From contig JACEVL010000800.1 in assembly GCA_020284085.1 (NCBI GenBank), positions 517,001 to 581,000 of the forward strand: a DNA stretch of 64,000 nucleotides, written 5' to 3'. Of the stretch, positions 24,901-36,300 are shown in pieces (positions within the stretch are counted from its first letter, which is position 1; each line of letters starts with the position of its first letter). The position numbers and the translations under genes were made by a program. The stretch comes from Aporrectodea caliginosa (Eukaryota > Annelida > Clitellata > Crassiclitellata > Lumbricidae). The notes under the pieces are model-generated. The model worked only from the letters and a program-made list of their open reading frames with translations. It was not told the origin of the DNA and searched no databases.

Positions 24901-27353
24901 AAATCAGACATGAAGGTTAGCAACAGCTGTGCATTTTTTCAATTTTGTTTTGTGTTTCTTTGCAGTTTGATTTTTTAATTTGTTTTTGTTATCTTCTTTG
25001 TACTTTTTTAATTTGATTTTCTGTTTTAATTGTTTTTTTTAAAAATTCATTTATAGTGTTGATATGATTCATTCAATTTGTCTCATTTTTTTGTTATTTA
25101 TTCTCTTATTTGTCTTCTTTTCAAGTTGGAGCTGACTTTAACAGGGAAGTGACTCATTCAGTGCATTTTCATAGTCACAATAAGCCTTCATTTTGTCAGC
25201 CACAGTTATAATTATATACTTACTATTGTTACACCCTATTAGGTTTGCTGAACCACCAATTCACAGTTCTGTATGACTTTATACACATGAAAATTTGTCT
25301 TCACAATCATAATAATACTAGTAAACTAAGACAGTCACTGCTGACTATCTGTTACCATATTTTATCTACCGGTACCCTTTTTTCCTGATCTTCCATGGTG
25401 CTGCAAAGAAGATTCACTGTGGTTGGTTCTTCTTTCTCGAATAGGTTATGTAGCAACCTATGACACAAACTGTGTATCTTTTCCACAAACATTGACAAAC
25501 CATTGTTTATTATCGTGGTTTGTGTTGTCAGTTTGGGAACACTCACTGAGAAGTATCTGTTGAAGAAGCGCTACAAAATTGTGCAATTGTACTTACGACT
25601 GTGGTACATTTCTTGTCCTTATAGATGAACTTCGACTTGTTCGTGCGGTCCACGATGCACGCAGGTCAAACCAGGATGCAGTTGAAAGCACAGTAGATAT
25701 GGAAAAGAAGAAGAATGCAGATCTGGAAATGAAAGTGGAACTTCTGAAACAGGTAACTTCCTTTCATACTTTGTTATTATTTTGATATGTCAATTGATTT
25801 AATCATAATCAACTGCTGGGTGACTGGAAAAGACCACTTCACAAGTTACTGCATTGTTGGGAAGATCAGCAATCTGCCATTGAGCCATATTTTCATCATT
25901 TATTAGTTTGATGCTTTATTAATTTATTGTGTTACTTGACAGGAGATATATGCCGTTGTTATTTTTTGACCTGATCTATTTTGTTTTTCAATTTATAATT
26001 TAGAGTTTGAAGGAGATGGGAGAAAACTGTGAGTCACTGAGAGCTCAAGCATTTGCTGCTAAGGAGAGTATTGAATTATTCAAAGGAACAGAGGTGAGAA
26101 CAGTTATTTTATTCTAACCAACATATAAATATGTATTGATGAAAATTTCAATGCTTGCCCACTGCTAGCAGTTGCCCAGCTGTTGAATTGATGTTGCTGA
26201 GTTTGACATGCGGACAAGGGATCCTGCAAGAGCATACATGAATGAGCTCAGTTCAAGGTTATACAAACAATTGGCATTGTCTCAACTCATACCTTACTTA
26301 CTTTAGCTTAACATACCCTGTATGCAACTGCATGGCCTATTTGATCACTAAACTCATTTAATTATTAGCAGTGACCTTACCATGTTTTAGCTTACCAGAG
26401 ATTGACTTACCTGTTCTCCCTTGCCTAATTAAGTTATCTTTAATCTTACATATGACCAGGGTTTAAAGTGGTGTGGGAACTGTGGGAACGGCGTTCCCAC
26501 TGCTCTAGAAATTTGTTGCTTGCGTTCCCGCTGCTCACCCTGAAATGGAACCCTGATAACACAGGCGTTCCAAGAAAACTGTCTTCGGAGTTCCCACTGC
26601 TGACCCAAACCACTTTAACCACTGCATATGACTATATCTTATCACAAACATAACTTAATGAATGGCTACATTCTTTAATCTTATCTAGTTCTGTAACGCT
26701 AAATGTTTATTATTCATTTCACCACCTTATGGTTGCTTCGATTCGAAGTGCATAATTACAGTTGCTGAGCTTATTTGAACAACATAAAAACCTTTAGATT
26801 TTTTCCTGCTAGACCAACTTGAAAGACAGCCTTAAAAAGTTGGAGTCTGATCAGTCAGACAGGGTCATCCAATTGACCAGAGAACTGAAAGAATGTAAAG
26901 AAGAACTCGAAGAACATGTCAGAGAACGAGATGAAACAAACGAACGGGCAAAGCAGCACATATCGATGATATGCGCTTTGGAGGAACGGATGAATATTGC
27001 AGTGAATAAGAACAAAGAACACCAGATGGAGAATGTTCGACTTCTAGCAACCATAACAGGTAACATGATGCAACAGGAACAACAGTGCAACTTTAAATCA
27101 CTGTTATTTATTATCACTCTTTTTATGTGTTATTATATAATACAGTGGGCTATTGGTGGAACTGTAGCAATTGCAACTGGTAAAGCGGTTGCAGCAAAAA
27201 CAATATTGCAACTTAGCTTGGCTGTACATTAGTTGCAGGCTACTTTGCATTTCCATATCTCCATTTGGAGTTAAATATATAACTGCCAGTGCACATGATA
27301 AAAACATTGTGTGGAGTTGTTTTTTCTAAGCATTACTGTTATTATTGGTATTA

Positions 27354-27387
<34 letters not shown>

Positions 27388-30300
27388 GATTATACTATTA
27401 TTATTACTATTTCAAAGTATCAATATTGTTATTAGTATTGTTATTATTCTAATTATATGAGATATGTGCTGTATTAGCATTATAATTACTAGTTTTACAA
27501 AACTCATAAAATACAAAATACCCTAAAATTAATAGTATTGACAATTTCTTAACATGTTACTGTGTTGCCTAACTATGTGGGACCATAGTATGCTAGTGAT
27601 GAATGGTGACACCAATCCAACTAATTAATGTTATAGCTGTATCAGCAAACACACTTAACCATCAAGAGTTTAATCTTGATTTATAATAATTATACAGTAG
27701 TGTAATATAACTAATTTGCATTTAAATTATATCGTCTGAATAGCTTTATAGCTTTTATCCAGGTACTTAGTTGATTGCACTTCAGGTTTACTTATTGCAA
27801 ATGTAGGAAGTGGATTAAATAAAACTTTTGTTCATGCATTTGTACGTCTTTTGGTACAGGTGGTCATTTGATCATTTATTCAATCATTCATTTGATTGTT
27901 TGTTGACCAGTCCTTTCATGTATTGTTATTTTAAAGAACTTGAGGGAAAATTGGCGAAGCCTCAAACTCCTCCACCTGAGTCCAAGCCTTTAATTGTGCA
28001 CCCAGTTGCAGATGAGGCAGCCATGGAACAATTGATTCAGGACAACAGAGAACTCAGCCGGCGTTTCAAAGACCAACAGAACGTTATAGTTGCCCTACGA
28101 CGTGATTTAGCCGGTGCACAGGCACGACTGTCCGATTTAACAGGTGTGGCCATCAAGCATGTAATATTCCTTGATTGACTTCTCATGTGCTTGACTTGTT
28201 ATCTGTAAAAAATGGTTCTGTAGGTAAATGTATTGTTTTTTAATGTAATACAAATTTCTGTTTTACAGCCTCCAGAGTTTTAATGATAGGGGCTTTCAAC
28301 CCAGCCTTCATGAAGGAAAACAGTCTTATAGAGTAATAGTACAGTTTTCATAATGGTAGAGGTTGTTGTGTTCATTGTGTTTGTAGTGATTACAGGGAAA
28401 ATGTAAAAGATTATGATTCCAAGATAATGAGTACAATTATATTAATGAAAAAGATGAGAGATAGAAGAGAATTTTAATAAAATTACAGTGAAGGAGAAGG
28501 ATGGAAATTTGTATAAAAGAGAAGGAGGAGATAGAGTGAGTATAAGCATAATATGAAGAGATATGGGAGTGGTGGTAGAAACATTTCAGAGTAAGATAAA
28601 GAAAAAAGAAAATAGTAGTTCAGTATGATCGAATCAAACTGCTTGCTTGAGTTCAACTGAAGAAAGTTCTGAATGATTCTTCCAGTAAAACTGAAGTTGG
28701 TTTTCTGTAACAGCTGAACTGAGCGATGCTCAGAAACTGGCTCTCGAGAAAGGAACGGAGAAGATACGATCACAGGAAGTGGAGCTGACTCATTTACAGC
28801 AAAAGATGGCTCGGCTCTCAGAGATCGTTGAAAAACAGACGGTCGAAATCAAGGATTTGAAGTTAAGCCTAAGGTACCAACTGAAGATGTGTACTTGCTT
28901 ATTTGCCTGTCTTTTTTATGCTGTTTCTTTAACCCTTTCTGTCCCTTATGACGTGGTACGGAAAGGGTTAAAGTATTGTTTGTGATTTATGAACAACACA
29001 GGACTATGGACATTCTGTTGTAGTATCATAAGCAGATGTAAGGTAAAGCAACCAGTAACTCATTACATGTCTCTTTCAACAGTAGTCCTCAGAGTTGTGT
29101 TTCTGTGATTGAAGGACATTTTTACTGCATTGAGGCAGGCATGACTGTTGCCTTCTAAACTGAACAAGTAATCGTTTGGGTTGCATGGCTTGATAACAAA
29201 TAATTAGTTTGGCGTCTTTCAGTGGGATTTCACACTGGATGCTAAGAACAGATAGATTAGATTAGATTTACATGCATTTGATTCGACTAGAAAAGACCAG
29301 ACTGCTAGGTTGGATTAATATGTGAAATGAGACCAGATCAGATTCACTTAGGATTAGATTAATTCCATTAGATAGAGTTTAATAGGATCCGCTTAGATTA
29401 TGAAGTAAGAAAAACCTGACAGATTTGGTGACATGTTGTGGTTGTTATTCAGCCAGTTCAAGTGGTTTGTTATTCATGTGTGATCGTGGTACCCTTTACC
29501 ACTTTCATTGTTTTGTACAGCAAGGAGAAAGAGGTGGCCAGTCAGTACAAGAAAGAACTTGACAAGACCAGTGATGACCTAAGCAATCTTCAGAAGGTCA
29601 AGGACAAGGTCAATGACAAGAAGAAAACAACTTCTGGCGATTCAAAGGAAAAGGAAGAGGTAGGTCTTATCCGCATCAGCTAAGAATAGGTATTTATCCT
29701 TGGCATAATCCTTGCCTTGACCTTCTGACCTACGAAGGAAGTATTCAATCTATTCCTATCACCTTATTTAATAATGATCCTTAAAGTTTAACATTAAACT
29801 AGATTTAATATTAAAATACAATATTATTGTTAATCATGATTTTAATGTTTAGATAACTTTTGGATGAAAACTTGAGTTTTTGAGTGGATTGTTTTTCAAG
29901 TAGCTGATTGCATACATTGGCTAGTGGCTTGGTAGTTTATTATAACTCATTTGCTAGCTTTGTTGGATCATTTTCTTTAGAGTAATTGACTGATTTCTTG
30001 ATTGATGGCTTGGTGGTACATTGGCTTCATTGGTAGACTGATTGCTTGCTCAAACGCATGCATAACTGTGGCGTTAACAGTGGCCTGATTGGTTTGTTTA
30101 GCAAGGGCTTACATGGTAGGGTGATTGCTTGCTGATTGCTTTTGTCCAGGGTAAAGTGCTAAGTGAGCTTCGGAGCACTGGTGCTCAGTGCAAAGGAGAG
30201 CGCCATGTACAAGTAATTGAAAGACAAAGAGAGGCACTTGTTGAGCTGAGGACGCGACTCAAGGCACTCGACGGGAGTGCCACAGCAGAACCTACTGGTC

Positions 30301-33300
30301 AGTAGATCCTCATCTTATTCACACTTCCCATGATAATATTTCATGTTTGATTCTGTTTGGTGCTAATGCTTGATTAGGTGCAGCCATTTTAGATGGCATG
30401 TTTAATCTAAAAATGTATTTATTCGGAGAGATCATTTCTACCTTAAAAACACTAAATATGATAATGAAAATGTGAAATTTTGAATATGGAATATAATTTC
30501 AATTTGATATGACCATCTTCTTGTGCTGGCAATAGTGAGAAACCTTTAGACAGTTTTAGATTAGACATTGACAGGTAGTATACTTTTGGTGAGGAAATTA
30601 GCAGTGATACTAGCATCAGCAAAACCAACATCAGCAAAACCAGGAACAAGAATAAGAAATGAGAGTAGAGAAGAGAGCATTGCCTCTAGGTGTGTTTTTC
30701 TTCCTTTCAGCTTCCAGTGTGGATCAGGCACTTCAGCAAGTTCTCGTTCTGCAGAAGGATTTCGACGACCTTCGTGCCAGTCAGGCGCCATTGCCTGTCT
30801 CTGCATCAAAGGATGAGGAGTTGACCGTGGTTGACCGAGTGGAGAACCGGACACAACTGATTGACCATGCAAGCAGAGCACAGCTTGATATGGAGAAAAG
30901 TGCGCACTTTGAAACACAAAGGAGCCTTGAGCACAGCGAAGAAATAGTGAGAATCTTTTTTATTGTTTTTTAGGAAATGGTCGCTTTTCTGACAATGGGT
31001 GTTGTTGCTTTGATGAGAAAGACACAAATCTGAGATCAATTTAACATTGTTATGGCAGAGCCTTGGTCAAGGTCAAGTGAGATAGCAGCTCATGTTTTGG
31101 TTAATGTGATACCCTAGGGTCATTGGCCTTGTTTGGCTACAGAGTTGCACTAATCTATATAATGGAAATTCATTTTTATTTTGTTTATAATATATACAGA
31201 TAAATAGATAGGTAGATAGGTAGGTAAAAAGGTAAATAGATAATTTGATAAATAGATAGAAATTTTTAATTAAATCTATCAGACCTTTTGTCTGAAAGGA
31301 AACCAATTTGTCGTCAGATAGGTGACCCTGATAAGCAAGACTTTGGTCCCTTCTGGGTCTGCATTTTGTATCCCTGAAACTTGTTTTTTTGGGGGGAACA
31401 ATAAGTGAATGATGATGATGATGATGATGACAGACAGATTTGCGGATGGATGAATGGATGGATGATGGATGAATCAAAAATAACAGGCCCATCCTTATGG
31501 AATAATCTCCCTTGGGATCCTCAGGTTATTTCAAATCGTCCCTTATTAAAGAAGCAGCAGCACAGCTTAAACTTTTCTATATAAGGCATCAGTAACTTTT
31601 CTGATCTAACCTGTTACTCTTATCACGCTTGTTTTCGCTTGTCTTGTAGTTAAGATAAAATGATCTGTATTTCTGTCAAGCTTTACTGAGTGTCTTCATA
31701 TTATTATGACATTTGCTACTAATGTTTTAATGCGCTGACTGAACTTTGACTATGGTATTTTGTAGTACATGGCACTTGTGCGACACCTTCTGAAAATACT
31801 GAACGTAGAGAAGGACACAAATCTGAGATCACTTGCTCACCTTTCGCTTGAAGAGAGCCAGCACCTGGCAGACGAACGAGAAAAAACCCACGAGTTGATT
31901 GCAGATCAGATAGAAGTTCTAAAGAAACGCTTGGAACGAAAAGATGACCTTTTAAAAGGATATGACGGAGGTCTCTCACAAGTCAGGTATGTTGTTTGGC
32001 TTTGGTTGCTTGAAACTCGCAGGTTAAGGGAAGCTCATAGCATAAATATTATGGTGTTGCTGGGACATCAACCGTAGAAGTGTGAGGTATGAATGTGTTT
32101 TATGAAGGTGGCATGGTAGTGGTAGATGTCTAATGCTGCATTGGCCTTTGACATTTCAACTGAGGTTGAACTCCAGATGAAATGTAAAGTGCCTCGTATT
32201 CTTGGATTTTACAGGAATTTGACAGTTCTTTGTTACTGCGTAATGAATGGTTGTCCTGTAGTTGGAAGCTGTTGGAAAATGCTTTTTAAATTGGTAAGGG
32301 TTTGTTGTTTATGAGCGTGTATAGAATCTTTTCATTAGCATGGAGGTCAAAGGGTCATTCGACTGAGGCACAAACATGACTACAGAAATCAAATGACAGA
32401 ATGACACATTTGATGGCACAACTTGCTTCGGTACTCATCTACTAACGAATAAATTATGAAGGGCTGGTTGGTGTTGATCTGTTGGTCTGGGATTTCACAG
32501 ATGGTCACCGTACCATATTCTAAATTGTCTCAGTTTATCTTAACTCTGCTGCATCTACCAGCATCACATCCACAACCTAGCAGCCAGTTTGAGAACTCTT
32601 GTAGATAGGCGTATGTGATTATTGTGTGTTGGCAGTCCGTAGCTTTCAGCTGAAGCTATTGCATTTTGACAAATAACGTAACTTTCTGGGTTTCAAAAGA
32701 CTGGATTTGGATCTAATTTGAAGCAGTGACAGGAAGGCAATGTATGAGCAACTGACACCACACTGGTGTAGTAACATAGATGTAAAATGCAAGATCTTGC
32801 AACCGTTTGGAACATCAACAATAAAAATGCATGATGTTAGATTACCCAAAATAACCAGGAAAGAATTAGCAAAAGTATGCATTGGATAGCCATGTTAGTG
32901 TAAACATGCACGAAGAGTCTCTGTCTTCAAAAGATTCATGTATATGTAAATATATGGGCTGCACACATGTGAAAATTTACTTATTGTAAGTATTTGTTTG
33001 TGACTTTATTTTTCTGTCCAGGGAAGCCCAAGATTTCGCCACCATAAACAGCCAGAGAGCAGAATCACTAAATGTAAGCATGATAAAATCATGATGTGTG
33101 GCTAGGCTGTCTATGCATAAGCAATATGTGACAATATGTCTAAGTTCAACTGTCCATTTGGTGTCCTATTTGGGTGGGGCACAGTGACTCATTCATCAGG
33201 AGGGCACTAACTTTGTGAACCAGCCATCCAGCTTCTAGCCTCAGAATGGATGCTGTGCTGCAACTGCACTGTATTGTGTCAATTTATATAGTAACAGAGA

Positions 33301-36300
33301 AAGAATTTGCAAAATTCTGCATTGGATAGCCATGTTGATGTAAACATGCAGCTCTACAGCAGCTCTCAGCAAACAAACAACTCAAGAGCACTCCTGGCGT
33401 GAGAGCCCAGACTAAATAACGTGGGGCGCGGTGGTGTAGAGGTATGTTGGTGCCTTGCAACCGGAGGGTTGCGGGTTCGAATCCACCTCAAGGGGTATAT
33501 TTGGTACCTTGCAGCCGGAGGGTTGCGGGTTCGAATCCACCTCAAGCCGCCGCGTAGGGACCTTGGGCAAGTCCTTCACTCGCAATTGCTCATGCGCTTC
33601 GGCGTGAAACTCCGATTCAGTGTCCGCGCTGTAGTCGGGAGCGCCTCTGAGTAGAAATCTTGAAGGGGCGCTATATAAATATCTGAAATGAATGAATGAA
33701 TGAATGAAATAGGTGAATTTTAAGGCAGTGTTGTTTAGTCATGGTTAGTTCTGTTGTGATCTGTAAATAACAAATGCTGCAGTGCCCAGGACTTTCAGAT
33801 TCATTTGCTAAGTTCCACTACAGGCTCTGAGCCTTGTGTAACTTTGGTTAAGTAAACTTTGAGGAATACAAAGTTGCTGCTCATATTGTCAAACTTATTA
33901 GGTGACCTATTAATGATAACCTTGGGTTACGTTGGTAACCCAATGTAAAATCTAGCCTGACTTAACTTAAACAGGTTTTGAATTGCGGTTGTAAAATTTG
34001 GCAGTCATCTACTTGGACTGTTACTGATCTTTAGAATGAGATTCGAGAGTTGAAGGAAGAAGTTCAGTGTCTTCAGGAGACTCTCGTTCGGATGAGAGAG
34101 CAACTGGAAAAAGAAAAGCGACTGAATGCAAACATCAAGCAGAAAAAGGTCTGAGTTTTTGCTTTAACTTGCAGTCCTAGCTTTTTTTAGTGTAAATGCA
34201 GATTATTTTGATATGGTCAAACTTCCAAACCCTGTAATGAACTTGGCACCCTGCAGCTTATTGAGCAGCCCTAAGCTTGCACCATATAGCAAGCTGATCA
34301 AACAATTAATTTTTTATAGACTGCATAAGTAAGTCAAATCCAGAAATAGAGAAAGCATTGTTGTTTACAACCCTGGTTATTTTTTGCAGACTTTTCATTT
34401 GGAAAGAGAATTTTCGCTTAAGAATGGCTGGCCTCGCCATTACTGTCTCCAGGAAGAGCCGATGACCAAGGTTTGCTTTGCTAACTATCACTTATTTTAC
34501 TACAAGTTGCTTCGGAATACTTATTTTAGGGGTCAATCAATCAATCAATCAAAGTAATCAGCAATGTTTGGTTTTGCACTTTTATCAACACAATTTATAG
34601 TCTTTTTTATCCATCTAGTTTAACTTGCGGGAATCTTGCTTGCTTGCAATCTTGCAATCTTGCTTGATTGCTTGCTTGAGCCACAGGCTAAAAAGTCAAA
34701 TCTTGCGACGACTAGTTCGATCACTTACAATCATTCAATCGTCGTGAAACTTGGCAGACAGACTCGCCCTCGCACACACTTCATTCTATCAAAATTTCAG
34801 CTCCCCAAAAAGGCTAGCTTATAGAATCGGGGACTCAACTTTTCGAATCGGGGAATCCCCTTTTCCGACACGCAGCGTTGTGATTGGCCAGCGTTGCCAT
34901 TGGCTGCAACAGAAACAGGTGCGGTGCTTGATTAAACGGACGCTATGTTGTAAAATGAACGCGGACTATATATTTGTAGAGGTAACTGCTTAATATGACG
35001 GATTATAGGATACTAGATGGATATAGTAAAAAACTTTGTTTTTACTATTGGTTCTTTATATCCATCTAGTTTAACTTACGGAAATCTTGTTTGTTTGTTT
35101 GTTTGAGCCAAAGGCTAAAAAGTCAAATCTTGCGACGACTAATTCGATCACTTACAATCATTCAATCGTCCTGAAACTTGGCAGATAGACTCGCCCTCGC
35201 AGACACTTCATTCTATAAAAATTTCAGCTCCCCAAAAGGCAAGCTTATAGAATCGGGGACTCAACTTTTTGAATCGGGAATCCCCTTTTCCGATACGCAG
35301 CGTTGTCATTGGCCGCAACAAAACAGGCGGCGCTGCCTGATTAAGCTGCACGCTATGTCGTAAAATGAGCAGCGTACTATATATTTGTAGAGGTAACTGC
35401 TTCGTAAGACGCATTATGGGATACTAGATGGATATAGTAAAAACTTTGTTTTACGGGCTGTATTTTATTATTTTATTTATTTCAGGGCCACCTTTCTGGA
35501 AAAGTCTTCACTGTAAATTCAAACTGTTTTGCCTGATGCCTCTAAATAAACACAATTCAACTTATCTTAGATGTACCACTTTGTAGCACCTTTCTGATGT
35601 CTTCAGAAGGTGTTACACAAACAGCCAGACAAGACAAACAGATGTGCACAAACAGCCAGACAAACAGATATGCACACACATACATCTATACACAGTTACA
35701 TAAAAACTTGGTAGAGCTAAGCTGCAGAGTAATGTATGTATCAGTACACTTAATATAGCGCATTTTAAGTGTCTCACAAAAGCGCTTTTTCTGCGCATAC
35801 CTATATATGTTAAATGTCATTTACAACTATTACATCAGGTAGCAAAACAATACACAGTAGACAAGAAAGAGTCACCAGGTGTGCCCATGCACACACGTGT
35901 AGCCAACCAACAGATTCCCGTCAACAGTTAACAGATGACATGGATGTTCAGAGTCTCTGGACCAAGTAATAAGAGACAGGACATAAAAGCAATCCAACTA
36001 AAAGGCGCGAATAAAATAAGTGAACAACATTGCTTCAAAGGCCTAAGCAGAGATTTAAAAGTCTAAGTTGTGAAAGATATAACTAACTTTTGAAAGCTAT
36101 GCAGTTGCAGTTTCAGCAAGTGATAGAAATCCACACACACTGTAGCCATGTGTCTGTGAGAATGGAAAGGCTATGTGTGATCAATTATATTAGTAATTAT
36201 TTAATAGGAGTTTGTGGTTTCTGGGCTTAAAGCCAGGGTAAATAAATAAATAAAATAATACTAAATAAATAAATAAAAATCCTATGTTTGAAGTACGAAT

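Noticed and set aside
33421..33500. A functional tRNA gene
   Set aside because: A/B-box-like sequences are present, but no full cloverleaf is evident and the segment continues into a SINE body and tail.
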